This document shows, piece by piece, positions 20,506-30,442 of a DNA stretch of 64,000 nucleotides. Below the pieces are notes generated by a model, which worked only from the letters and a program-made list of their open reading frames with translations, did no database searches and was not told where the DNA came from. Position 1 is the stretch's first letter; each line of letters opens with the position of its first letter. The DNA comes from Volutella citrinella (Eukaryota > Ascomycota > Sordariomycetes > Hypocreales > Nectriaceae). A program made the position numbers and the translations under genes. The stretch covers positions 1 to 64,000 of the forward strand of contig JAWZSP010000008.1 in NCBI GenBank assembly GCA_034401135.1. The letters run 5' to 3'.

Positions 20506-21098
20506 ATGCGCTTCTCGACTCTCGTTGGCGGCATTGCTGCCATGGCCCCGCTTGCCCTGGGATTTGACATGCCTCACGATGCTCCTTATGGCGAATACCT
20601 TATTCCCATCTCTTCCAATGGAACGCAGATCGGCGAGGCTGAATTCGTTAAGCCCATTGAGGAATCATTCGCTGCCGCCCACAAGGCCAAGGTTGCCTCT
20701 CGAAGTATTCTTCCTTACTCCAGCATCAACTGCAGCTGGCGCCCAATCGCATCTTACGCATATGAAGCAGTCAAAGACGTATGTTTCTTACTTGGCCTAT
20801 CTTAAGTCTGGGTGCATCATAATGCTAACTGAAAATAACAACACAGCAAGTTGGACAGTGGTGCAATGCCGGCGGTCTCGTCCCTCCCAACTATGCTTGG
20901 TTCTGGTATGCTGAGAGCGGCGAGGGCTACATGTGCAACTACTCTGGCAACTCCCAAGGCTGCAGTAGCCAAGAGTACGAAGATGCGCTGCACCTCATCG
21001 CTGGGCAATGCGGCAACGATATTGCTGGCTGGGTTGGCATCAATAACTGGGCCAAGAGCTATGGCATTGACGACAATGGAGTCTCTCAGTGCTGGTAA
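20506..21098 (+). CDS. Small secreted cysteine-containing protein, 174 aa
   Basis: Spliced model join(20506..20778,20847..21098). The 68-bp intron has donor GTATGT, branch GCTAAC and acceptor ACACAG; both exons are whole codons. Residues 1-19 (MRFSTLVGGIAAMAPLALG) form a signal peptide. The mature part has six cysteines (INCSW, QWCNAG, YMCNY, QGCSS, GQCGN, and the penultimate SQCW), likely three disulfides, and many aromatic residues. One N-glycosylation sequon (SNGT) and NCS are present. Family not recognised; it is of the size and style of fungal secreted effectors or wall proteins. Confidence 0.8.
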
Positions 21099-21939
21099 AC
21101 GCTTTCCTGTCACTGTGTCGGTCCATCAGCGTGGTGTTTAGTTGATTAAGAGGGTTAGGGATGCAAAGAAAGAGGCGGAACATGACTAGACTTACCTGCT
21201 GTCGTTTACTAAAGAACCACACTCGTTTCGTTTATTTACCCAGAATAGTTGCTTCGATCCTTTTACAAAGTATGCCTCCCTCGTCTAGACACACGCCACT
21301 AAGACCTTTGGGTTTACCCTGATCGTTCAGTGCCCGAATAGCAAGACGATGGGGTTTGAGTTCTCCTTTAATACTAAAGCTACTAATTCCACCACAGCGT
21401 CCTGTCCAAACGCCCTTCCAAGTGGGTGCTGCTTCTAGAAACCCGTGACTCTGCAGTAACCAGTTTCAGATTTCATTATTTACCTACTCAGTGGATCGGG
21501 CATCGATCATATTCGAAGAAGTCCTGGCTGTTCTAACAGAAACGCGGGGCTAGCAACACGATCTCCTCCCATGCGACCTTGGCATAAGCGACTTGCAACT
21601 GGTTACTTGGATTTATGTCCCTCTGCCCCCCAGCGACAAGATAACTGCATTTGGATTTCGGCTCAGAGCGCAAACGGACCAGGTGAGCCAAAACGACTAC
21701 TGCTATTTGGTAAGCATAACACTACGTGTCTTAAATTTTCTCCGGAATAGCTGACGTAGCAGATCCGCACAGCGCTGCTCGGGGATGTGACTGTTGGGCC
21801 CCTGCACCTAGGACCGACAAAGGATTATGCTATTGCCGGGCCCGACCCTAGGATAGTCTATCGGAAACATTAGGGGCCTAGTGCATGCATACTGACTGGA
21901 ACTCCTCTTCCTGAACCAGGCATAAGGTTTAAGCCCGAC
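21099..21939. other. Intergenic, nothing recognised
   Basis: 3' region of the secreted-protein gene and unassigned sequence. A possible intron-like GGTAAGC...AATAG at about 21709-21750 suggests upstream exons of the fragment at 21940 but I could not build a frame. Confidence 0.35.
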
Positions 21940-22335
21940 TTGCCCAAGACTCGGCCAACCACTCCAAGCTTTTGCCAGTATTCATTCTTTTCTTCTGCTC
22001 CGCTGGAGCGCGTTGTCTCTACCCATGTTTTCCGGGACAGAAGGAACCAGCGGTGTCTAGGGCTGCTGATTGACTATCGTGATGGGAGCCAACGAGCGTT
22101 GGGGCAGTGTCGATTCGGCCTTGATGCGATCGACACGTGCGAGAGGCCTGATTACATGTGCTATGCTCCTATGGCGTATAATGGGGATACTCCACAAGCG
22201 AGATCGGGATTCTACCTTCGGTTTGGCACGTCATGCCTAGGGGATCACACTGACTCGGACTGGACATGTGCGAGGACGAAAGGGACCCTTCAGATCTGGT
22301 TTACCGCCATGGAAGGTGCTCTCTTCATCATTTGA
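21940..22335 (+). pseudogene. C-terminal fragment of an unknown fungal gene
   Basis: 131-codon frame whose central part (THVFRDRRNQRCLGLLIDY, then DGSQRALGQCRFGLDAIDTC) resembles a conserved block near the C terminus of large fungal-specific proteins of unknown function. No start in good context and no N-terminal domain, so I treat it as a fragment or last exon. Confidence 0.35.
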
Positions 22336-22925
22336 GGGAGGCCACAAATTTCGAAAATACGCCCTTCTTCGAGCTCTTGCGCCTGTGCTTCTTCTTGCGC
22401 TTGCCTTTGTCCCTTTTCTTGTCTTTCTGCTCATCCTCGGAGTCACCGTCTGAAGATTCCTCGAACATTTCGGTCAAATCGTCATAGGTCCAATGCATGC
22501 ACCCTCCGGATTCAATGGTGAAGCATTTTTGGTCGGCTGCTCGGTATCTCAGTTCCGTCTGGTAATTTCAAAATCCAGGATATTGATTTCTGGTCGTATG
22601 TGAGGTCTTTACCAAATAGTAAGCTCGTCAGTTTTGTCGCATCCGCCTGTAGCTGTATGGTGACCCTCGACGGGTCAGGCCAGGTGTTAAAGACATAGGT
22701 GACGCCTGCGACCCCCAAACCATCCACGACGATGTCGTCCGCGATTCCCGCCAAGAAAACAGGAGCGAGGCATTGAGAATGGGCAGGCGCCCCTGTTTGT
22801 CCAGTTGTAGTGCCTTGCGCCTGCAGATGATTATGAAGTAGAATCATGTGTGGCTGGCCTGTCGCTCTGGAGTTGGCAATGCCGATCTCGCGGGGTTGCA
22901 TTCGGTTGCGCCCTGCCGCCGTCAA
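22328..22925 (-). CDS. Unknown protein with Lys-rich tail (partial model)
   Basis: Two exons can be joined in frame: complement(22328..22536, 22613..22925), intron 76 bp with GTAAAG donor and GAGCAG acceptor. The first exon gives VFNTWPDPSRVTIQLQADAT; the second gives DQKCFTIESGGCMHWTYDDL then a highly basic tail (KDKKRDKGKRKKKHRRKSSK). No ATG starts exon one; an upstream exon ending near 23033 (DGHFVHSDRLASYNATR) can be spliced on with a weak GTTGGT donor. Family unknown. The basic tail suggests nucleic-acid or nuclear targeting. The stop overlaps the end of the convergent fragment by 8 bp. Confidence 0.4.
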
Positions 22926-23444
22926 TTCCAGCGAGGTCGATACTAGTGTGCCACATCTGTTACAGCGCCGTAAGTAACAACCCCTGTTCTATGTTGACCA
23001 GGACCCTCGGCTTTTCAGACCAACCTTGTTGCATTATACGAAGCGAGCCTATCACTGTGAACAAAATGCCCGTCTCTAGCGCTCGCTTCCACTAGCACGA
23101 CTGGACTTTGTACAGTGACCAAGGAGGCCCAGTAATTGATTTGAGCCTGTTTGCTTTCCCTTTCTAGATGTGGTCGAAATCCATAGCAAGGATTCGCGTC
23201 GCATCGCATCGTGAAACCATGGGCGAGGCGCCCCTTGGCCAGTTTCATGCTGCCGCATACCCGCCCCCTCGTTTTAGGAGACCACGACTGAAACTATGCG
23301 AGACTTGCGAATGCTTTTGCAAATACTTAAAGGCTGTGAAGCCTCGATATCTTAGCAATTCATCATCAACCACTCATTATCTGTTCAATTATCTCTTAAT
23401 TCGATACCCGCTGGTCGGCTTTCTTTCGAACCTCCTACTCTCAA
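22926..23444. other. Intergenic / possible upstream exons
   Basis: May hold 5' exons of the minus-strand gene (open frame 23015-23248) and the promoter of the secreted protein at 23445. Nothing firm. Confidence 0.3.
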
Positions 23445-23774
23445 ATGAAGTTCTACGCCCATCTCATTCTCCTCTTTGCTACCGCCGCTATGGCTCAGAA
23501 CGACGGACGTCCTGTTCCCAACGGTGCCTGCTGTGTGGCCAATACCAGCTTGAAGCAAGATGTCTGCAATGTCAATGGCCAGACTGGCCGTTGTGTGCCC
23601 GATTCTATCAATAACTGTAAGTCATTCTATGCCGTAACTAAATAAATAAACTTACTGATTAAATTTATAATAGGCGGTGCTCAATTGACTTGCATTGAGG
23701 ATAGCCGTCTGCAGTGCAATCCTAACCAGCTTGAGCGTGGACGACCTTTCTGCCGCCGAGCTCAGGGAGCTTAA
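23445..23774 (+). CDS. Small secreted eight-cysteine protein, 90 aa
   Basis: Spliced model join(23445..23616,23674..23774); the 57-bp intron has donor GTAAGT and acceptor TAATAG. Signal peptide MKFYAHLILLFATAAMA (1-17). The mature part has eight cysteines, at 29, 30, 41, 50, 58, 64, 72 and 84, with a single CC pair (NGACCVAN). The pattern CC-C-C-C-C-C-C differs from hydrophobins, which need two CC pairs. It is a typical secreted, disulfide-rich fungal protein (effector-like or antimicrobial-like); no catalytic motif. A 17-bp tandem repeat follows in the 3' UTR. Confidence 0.85.
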
Positions 23775-23789
23775 GTATGCAGTATAGGG

Positions 23790-23840
23790 ACTGTCAAGGA
23801 GGTGCGAGTGTCGAGGAGGTGCAACTGTCAAGGAGGTGCT
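23790..23840. repeat. 17-bp tandem repeat, three units
   Basis: Three units of ACTGTCAAGGAGGTGCG with few changes, starting 16 bp after the stop codon of the eight-cysteine protein, so inside its 3' UTR. Confidence 0.85.
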
Positions 23841-23987
23841 TTATAAGAAAGAGAGGAATATACCTACATTTTAGAAATTAGACAATAAGCTATATCATCA
23901 AGTTCGCTAAGATATAAAGTGCTTTGCAAAAGTATAGTAAGAAGAGTAAAATCTTATTTAAATAGGGCTTCCTGCCTGTTTGCTTAT

Positions 23988-25634
23988 TTACTCTAATATC
24001 TTTACATCGGTCTTTGAGAACTTGCGAGCGTCAATACCATGCTCAAACAAAAGATCGAGTTCCTTGTATGTCCTTCCCATAGTCTCAGGCAATCGGAAAT
24101 AAGCCCAAATAAAGATCAGTAGGCAGAAACCGCCCCAGAAGAAACCAGTCTTAGCACCCCAGTTCCACGCGTTCACTCCAATCATCTGTGGCATCAGAAC
24201 GTTGTTGATGATGCCAACCATGTTTGAGAAGTTGCGGGCCAGTACAATTGTCTTTCCCTTGAGACGGGTTGATGGTATCTCTGCAACGATGGTGTAGCAG
24301 AGTGGGCCAACTGCCATGTCATAAACAAAAGTGTACACGATGAGCAGGCTACCAATCGCCCAGGAAGGACCGGCCAGGCGAGGGTCAGCAAATCCAAGGC
24401 CGCCAACCACGACAAGAATGAGGAGCAACGCAAGAATACCGCCGATGTAGATAGTTCGTCGCCCAAACTTGGCCATCAAGAACCAGGAGAGAATGACTCC
24501 GACGAAGCCAACGGCATATTGTACAACTTGCAAGTTGAAGGCATTGGTAGACGAAAGGCCGGCTCTCTCGTAAAACTGCACAGAGTATCCCATGAGCACA
24601 CTTCCGCAAAGAGACTGAGACATGTAGTTGACGGACGCAATCTCGGTTCGTCGCAGGTCGGTCCGCATAAAGCAGTGCCAGTAGTTGGTACCAGCGGCGT
24701 TGGCACGCTCAAAGTCATCGGTGGACTTGATGAGTGCTACTTGGGCATCGGCATCGAAGTCAATGTCCTCCTGAGGGTTGACGAGGCTGAGAATAGACTT
24801 CTTGGCATCCTCCAGGCGCCCCTTTCGCACCAACCACCATGGAGATTCCGGCGCGAGCATAGTGCCGATCAGGATGAAAGGAGGCCACACCCACTGCAGC
24901 GCAAAGGGGATGCGGTAGGACCAGTCGCCCTTCATATCCAGGAAGCCGCGAAGAACGCCAGAGGCGAGAAGTTGTCCAATAACCCAGCAGAGATTAACAT
25001 AGGACGTCAAATATGGTCGCAGGACGACAGGCGCAATGTCGGAGGCGTAGGCGAGTGTGAGTGTCTGGAAGACGCCCCATGGGAGGCCCATGAGGATGTT
25101 GCCGGCCAAGATCATTTGGATGTTCTGAGCGAAGAAGGGAATGAAGATGAGGGCAATCATGGCAATTTGCGAACCGAACATGGTCTTCTTGTAGCCGAGA
25201 GTTTCCGAGATCCAGCCGTTGAGGTAGAGACCAATGATTTGACCGCACATGCCACCGGCCTGGATGTAAGTCTGCCAGTTGGCGGAGATGACCTTGCCGC
25301 CCTTGCCGTCCGACTCGTTACCGAATTTGTTTTGGAAGCTAGATGAGAAATGTCAGCCTGGTCATGCAGTAGGAAGTTGTGGTTGGACGTACCCTTCGAA
25401 GCCATAGAAAGATCCAATCAGGGCCATATCAAATCCTTCCATGATGATGGCTGTGGAAAAAATGAACGAAAAGATAATCGCCTTGGGGTAGAGCCTCAGG
25501 GCATCCCTGATGGATAGGTCATGCTCCCGCTTAGTGGCATCGCTGGCGCTGTTCTCAAGATGCTCAGTGTCGTTCTTGGCACCTTCGATGTTGGTCGCCC
25601 AGACATCGGAATTGGGTTTCTCAGAAGTGGCCAT
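23988..25634 (-). CDS. MFS alpha-glucoside/sucrose-type permease
   Basis: Spliced model complement(join(23988..25338,25393..25634)), 530 residues; 54-bp intron GTACGT...ATCTAG. It is a sugar porter of the MFS with about 12 membrane helices. The N-terminal SIRDALRLYPKAIIFSFIF then EGFDMALIGSFYGFEGF block, the ESPWWLVRKGR loop after helix 6 and the C-terminal LPETMGRTYKELDLLFEHG block are those of maltose/alpha-glucoside proton symporters (MAL-type). It probably imports sucrose, maltose or a raffinose-family sugar at the plasma membrane. It is divergent from the GH32 gene, with four palindromic sites between them. Start at MATSEKPNSD (25634) is preferred to an in-frame Met 11 codons upstream because family members begin near here. 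Confidence 0.85.
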
Positions 25635-26088
25635 GATGACTGGCTGATGGCGTGCAGTCGGCAACAACTTGTTTCAAGCCAATAGATGGTGATGCAGATT
25701 GTGAAGAATTGATGGAGCTCGCCAGACGATCCGATTGATGAGTGAGAATGAGTAGAAAGGAAGCGCAACCTGGGGGATATCCAGAGCCTTATATCTGTGT
25801 TAGAGAGAGGCACCTGCTCCCCGGATCATAGGGTCATTCTCTGGGGACGAATGACATACCCCAGACTCAACCCCGGGCTACAAACGTTTCTATGCTCGTG
25901 AGGTCCAGGAGGGGAGGTGGAACATCCATGACATCGGCTGAAGTTTGGCTCTGAGCAAACTGCGGGGTCATCTGGCACCAATCAGCACATTCGAGGGAGG
26001 ACATTGTAAGTCTGTGCGGCGGCGAACACGCTTGGCTGGTGGCTTTTGACCAGAGCCAACCTGGGAAAGTCTGCGTTCTGGGCTGAAG

Positions 26089-26103
26089 TTGTCGGACCGA
26101 TAG
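26089..26103. promoter_or_regulatory. Palindromic site 1, TTGTCGGACCGATAG
   Basis: Left half perfect, right half CCGATAG with one mismatch. An inverted CGG pair with one base between is a binding architecture used by Zn2Cys6 dimers. Confidence 0.6.
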
Positions 26104-26146
26104 CCACACCACTGCAAAAAAGGGGCGCTTCACCTATGGGGTGAGG

Positions 26147-26161
26147 CTGTCGGGCCGACAA
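26147..26161. promoter_or_regulatory. Palindromic site 2, CTGTCGGGCCGACAA
   Basis: TGTCGG-G-CCGACA is a perfect 13-bp palindrome centred at 26154, in the same promoter as sites 1, 3 and 4. Confidence 0.65.
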
Positions 26162-26216
26162 CCATACTATGAAGGGCAAGGCGCGGGAGTTCCCCGCCCC
26201 CGGCTTTCCCCATATT

Positions 26217-26231
26217 TTGTCGGACCGACAA
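26217..26231. promoter_or_regulatory. Palindromic site 3, TTGTCGGACCGACAA
   Basis: A perfect 15-bp palindrome around A26224, and the best match to the consensus of the four. Confidence 0.7.
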
Positions 26232-26271
26232 GTGCTCGCTGGAAGGAGTCACACGAGCTGCACCATCCACG

Positions 26272-26286
26272 TTGTCGGCCCGGCAA
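26272..26286. promoter_or_regulatory. Palindromic site 4, TTGTCGGCCCGGCAA
   Basis: One mismatch to the palindrome (CCGGCAA for CCGACAA). A weaker fifth match, TTGTCTGACCGGTCC, follows at 26367-26381. Spacings between centres are 58, 70 and 55 bp. Confidence 0.6.
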
Positions 26287-26523
26287 GTAAAGTAGTTATG
26301 TTTCACGCCCTTAGAACATGTGCCACGGCCTTCATTCATGATTTGAAAAGGATGCTCAGCCAGTAATTGTCTGACCGGTCCCCATCTTCCAACATCTGAT
26401 AATGACAACAAGACTTGGTGCTTCAATCTCGTCCTGACCCGAACCCATTCGCGTGCTGCTTGTCCCACTGTCTCATACCATCACTCTCCGAGAAGCTGGA
26501 CCATAACTCTACATCACGCAACT

Positions 26524-28388
26524 ATGCCGCATGCTCAACAACAAGACACGCAAGCCCAATGGCACTCACCCCCTCAATACCATCTCAAGGCTTCCCGTGG
26601 CTGGATGAACGATCCATGTGGCCCGGGATTTGATAGCGTTACGAACACATATCACCTCTTCTATCAGTGTGAGTACATAGTCTTTCACACCGCCGGCACA
26701 TATTAGCAGAGTCATCATGACTGTGTCTGTAAGCATCCAAATGTGCTAATTTACATTCAGGGAACCCCAACTCATGCGACTGGGGCCATATATGCTGGGG
26801 CCACTTCACCAGCAGCGATGGTTTGCACTGGCAGCATAACGGATCCAAGCCCGCGATCAGGCCTTCTATGCCATATGATCAAGAAGGCATCTTCACCGGC
26901 TGCTTTCTTCCAAGTGGCCCGCACGGCGAGGCGGACCAACTCACCGTCGTTTACACGTCTGTTTCAGCACTCCCCATTCATTGGACGATACCACATACAC
27001 GCGACTGCGAAGGGCTCGCCCTAGCAACTTCTAGTGATGGAGGCATGACATGGCAGAAGAGTTCACTGAACCCAATTGTCAAGGGCGAGCCCCAGGGACT
27101 AGCCGTGACAGGCTTTCGTGACCCTTATGTCTCTGAATGGCCGGCAATGGACCAGCTCAGAGGCAATGAAATTTTCTACGGTATTTTGTCAGGGGGCATC
27201 CGCGACCAAAGCCCTGGGGTATTCCTATATGCGATGGACCGTTTGGATATGACGTCTTGGTCGTATCTTGGTCCGTTGGTCAATGTTCCCGGTCGGTCAC
27301 GCCCCTGCCCCCAGTGGAGCGGTGATTTTGGAATGAACTGGGAGTGTGTCAACTTCATGACATTGAAGGACAGCGCCTCTTCTTTCGAGTTTTTAACCTT
27401 TGGCGCCGAGGGTGGGTGCGCCTGGGGTGATGAAGAAGTACGAGAGTCTCGACCCCATCAGACGCTTTGGTTGGCAGGAAGCCTGGTTGCAACCGCCGAT
27501 GGGCCGCAGCTAGAGTATGAGTTCAGCGGCATGCTTGACCATGGCTGCCTGTACGCTCCCAACACCTATCTACACCCTGTCACCAAGAAGCGGATCTGTT
27601 GGGGGTGGCTTAAGGAAGAAGACCTGACTTTAGAAAGACGAGAGTCCAAAGGATACACTGGACATCTGTCACTACAGAGAGAACTATATCTACTCACTGT
27701 ACCCAACGTCCTACGGGGTCTGAAGACTCCTCTCGAAGAAATTGGTTCTATCGGATCAGTTCCAGAAGCTGCAACTTCTGGCAGGACAAAGACCGTGAGC
27801 ACTCTTGGTATTCGTCCTCTGACGGAATTGGAGTTACTCAGAACGGGTAACCCTATGATGACAGAGAAAATTACTAGTCGTCACGGCTGTGGTATCATAA
27901 CCTGTGCGAATGCTTCCCATTGGGAGCTGGAATCGTCAATCAGGATTGGTGAAGGTTGCCAGCGGGTAGGCTTTCTGGTGTGCCACAACAACGATCTAAC
28001 TGCACAGACGTCGATTCTCTTCCACCCACAAGACGAGAAGGTAGTCGTTAACCGGGGCTTTTCGAATAATGCCCCAGATATCAACAAGGAGCCGGTAGCA
28101 GGGCCTTTTACTCTCTTTGTTTCGGAGCGGGATGGATCAGAGCACGTCGAGGAACTTCGAATCAGGATCTTCCGGGACGGAGATACCCTAGAAATATTTG
28201 CGAACGATCGATTCTGTTTGTCAACAATGGTATACTCTGATAGCCAAGCGTGCAACGGAATCAGTTGGTTCGTGGAAGGCCACGGGGAAGAATCGACCGT
28301 CTTTGAATCGGTCAGGTTCTGGGGCAAAATGGGTAATATTATGGAAGACGCGATAGAGAATAATAACATAGAACATGCTCGGCTGTAA
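26524..28388 (+). CDS. GH32 invertase/inulinase-type, intracellular
   Basis: Spliced model join(26524..26668,26761..28388), 590 residues. The 92-bp intron has donor GTGAGT, branch GCTAAT and acceptor TTCAG. Glycoside hydrolase family 32 signatures: WMNDPCG (residues 27-33; Asp is the nucleophile, and Asn-to-Cys at the next-to-last place is a variant seen in one fungal subgroup), FTGC, GFRDPYVS (transition-state Asp) and WECVNF (acid/base Glu). A beta-sandwich domain follows, ending near VFESVRFWGKM. It hydrolyses beta-fructosides such as sucrose. There is no signal peptide, so it should act inside the cell on sugar brought in by the divergent permease. Confidence 0.9.
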
Positions 28389-28481
28389 AGAGGCGCAGCA
28401 TATATAACAGACGTTCTTCCCAACCCCGCTGCAAGCTAGATACACGTTGAACATGATAAGGATTGGCCTTCAGCAACCACA

Positions 28482-30020
28482 TCAATACGCGGTTTCTTGC
28501 AATTGGCTGATCTCGTCATATTTATCGCGGAGATATGCCTTTTGCCTTTCCTTCATGCCATCGAAGTTGAGCAAAAACTTCACCACGTAAAGAAAGTCCT
28601 CGAGTCTGGACTGCCGTGACTGCAAGTCAACTTCGGCCTGGTCGGATGGTATCGGATAGACCAGAACATCAGCAATTGTACTTGTTATCTCAAAGAGTTT
28701 CTGCAGAATACCACTGCCCTGTGTAGATATGCTCATGATGCTATCCATGCGGCCTAGCAGGCTGCGGAGTTGAGCTGAAAGACGAGATGCGGGAAAATGA
28801 AGTGACAGCCCCTCATGGACAGGACCAGACGGCACAGAGCGAAGGAGTCCTTGAGACAAGGCTAGTTGCCAAAGCAATGTACGCAACCAGAGCCTAGTGA
28901 TGAATAAGTCGGCATGCTGCAACGTGCTGAGCTGACCACCATCGTTAGCCATTAGCCACGCTTCAGCTGTCGCAGCGTTCTGCTCAGTAAGATCAAGCTG
29001 GACCTGTTTCTCCTCAATCCATTGCGTAGTTAACCCTGCCACTGGCCCTCCTTGGGCACTCCAGTAATCCAGAAAGGTGTCATCCAGAACGAGAAAGAGC
29101 TCTACCAGGCAATTAAAGCCAATTCTTACATGCTCTGGTAGATCAGCGGAGGCAGGGATTGTTGTTGACTGGAGTGGACGCATTATGCTCGGATAGCCGA
29201 CTGTTATAGTTAAAAATCGTTCATGAATATACGTTTCCCAGTATAACAACTGGAAACGCATCTCCTCGCGAGAGTCTGGCTTGGTAGCTTCTGCGATCTT
29301 TTGGCGTGCTTCCAGGAGTTGGATCATCGACAGTGCCTCACGGTGTAGGATGAAGCTGCGCTCAAGAAGCTCGAATGCCATGGTGGATATCTCAAGATAT
29401 ATGCACGTCATTATCCGCTTCGCAGTGGCCGGGACGATGCCGCCCTGGTACATACTGCTTGCAAATTTGCGCTCGATTTCTCTGTATATTGTCAACCCGT
29501 GCTGAACCAGCTCGTTCATCTGGCTCATTACACTTCCATGCAACGAATCTGATGTATGTGATAGGAATGTCGTGACGGCGCCAAAAGCGTAGACCAATGC
29601 GGTATCCTCGAGGCTGCCTGGCATCGCGTGTATTGCCTCGGTAATGTCCGCAGGTGACAGAGCAGGGTTGAATGGGTAGACGAGGGTCTCAAACTCAGGC
29701 AGTAGTCCCAAGAAGAAATCCGCGGTGTAGCCTGGCAAATGAAGACTGGACGTAGAACTAGAATTGGCGAGAGCCACTCCGAACGATGGGTCAAACGAGG
29801 GCGAGGGTGCGCTGTGGTCCAACGACGCCTGTGGGGATATGGCCGAGAGGGGGAGTATGCCTCCCCGGGCTTGAGCTAACAGGCGTCCACGGACAGGATT
29901 CTTTCGTTTTCGTTGAGCTTGCGATGCGACGCAGTGAATGTCAAACTGAGCACATGAGGAACACGGCTGATTTCCATCACATTTGACTTTGCGCACACGG
30001 CAGCCGTCGCACGCCGGCAT
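28482..30020 (-). CDS. Zn2Cys6 regulator of the sugar cluster
   Basis: 512 residues from MPACDGCRVRKVKCDG (Met at 30020). The frame extends to 30233 but those extra 71 codons look like leader sequence. The zinc cluster is C-x2-C-x6-C-x5-C-x2-C-x6-C (residues 4-31: CDGCRVRKVKCDGNQPCSSC), followed by a basic linker QRKRKNPVRGRLLAQ. This resembles the AmyR/MalR/InuR group of fungal sugar regulators. The middle has the helical fungal transcription-factor region. It lies on the opposite strand just after the GH32 gene (93 bp between stops), making permease, hydrolase and regulator one compact set. I infer that it acts on the palindromes of the divergent promoter. Confidence 0.8.
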   Translation of the reverse strand: MPACDGCRVRKVKCDGNQPCSSCAQFDIHCVASQAQRKRKNPVRGRLLAQARGGILPLSAISPQASLDHSAPSPSFDPSFGVALANSSSTSSLHLPGYTADFFLGLLPEFETLVYPFNPALSPADITEAIHAMPGSLEDTALVYAFGAVTTFLSHTSDSLHGSVMSQMNELVQHGLTIYREIERKFASSMYQGGIVPATAKRIMTCIYLEISTMAFELLERSFILHREALSMIQLLEARQKIAEATKPDSREEMRFQLLYWETYIHERFLTITVGYPSIMRPLQSTTIPASADLPEHVRIGFNCLVELFLVLDDTFLDYWSAQGGPVAGLTTQWIEEKQVQLDLTEQNAATAEAWLMANDGGQLSTLQHADLFITRLWLRTLLWQLALSQGLLRSVPSGPVHEGLSLHFPASRLSAQLRSLLGRMDSIMSISTQGSGILQKLFEITSTIADVLVYPIPSDQAEVDLQSRQSRLEDFLYVVKFLLNFDGMKERQKAYLRDKYDEISQLQETAY

Positions 30021-30442
30021 CGTTTGACAATTAGAGATTACTGAAATAATGATACGGTAGAGGAAGATCGTGCAGTGTAAATCTGGTAACGTTTGTAAGG
30101 CGAGGGCGTATGTATTACTGCTAGCGAAGATGGATGAATTGAGGTATTCCTGAGAAGCGACCCTGGAAGGGAGCGAGTGATGCTGACCTGCTGTACCAAG
30201 ATCACGTGCTTGACCATTTTGGGCGCTAAACACATGGACATTATGTCAGCGTGAAACTAGCTTAGACCAGCCCCTTCATCCCCTATAATTATAGGCCCTT
30301 TAGTGTTTAGCAGTGCAGGTAGTGTCTATAAATTTAGGTTCGCCCAGCCGATTGCGCCCAGTAGTCACTCTATTCCTTTTTAAATAAAGCCGCTGCTTAA
30401 GTATAGCTCTACATAGTAAACTATTATAATAATTCACTATTA
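30021..30442. other. Intergenic
   Basis: Promoter side of the Zn2Cys6 gene and 3' side of the MFS gene. It contains a 14-bp perfect palindrome CCTATAATTATAGG at about 30283. No match to the TTGTCGG-N-CCGACAA element was seen here. Confidence 0.5.

Larger units (their letters stand above)
25635..26523. promoter_or_regulatory. Divergent promoter of permease and GH32 genes
   Basis: An 889-bp bidirectional promoter. It holds four TTGTCGG-N-CCGACAA palindromes between 26089 and 26286, listed separately. Polypyrimidine and CA-rich leaders precede both start codons. Confidence 0.7.

Noticed and set aside
22512..22925. 137-codon frame as a complete gene
   Set aside because: Its apparent start is a TTG and its last 30 residues read through an intron; splicing gives a better C terminus.
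23445..23774. Hydrophobin
   Set aside because: Eight cysteines but only one CC pair; hydrophobins need two CC pairs at fixed places.
24519..25346. 275-codon open frame on the + strand
   Set aside because: It is antisense to the permease exon, whose frame, helices and splice sites are convincing; the + product is charged low-complexity sequence with no start context.
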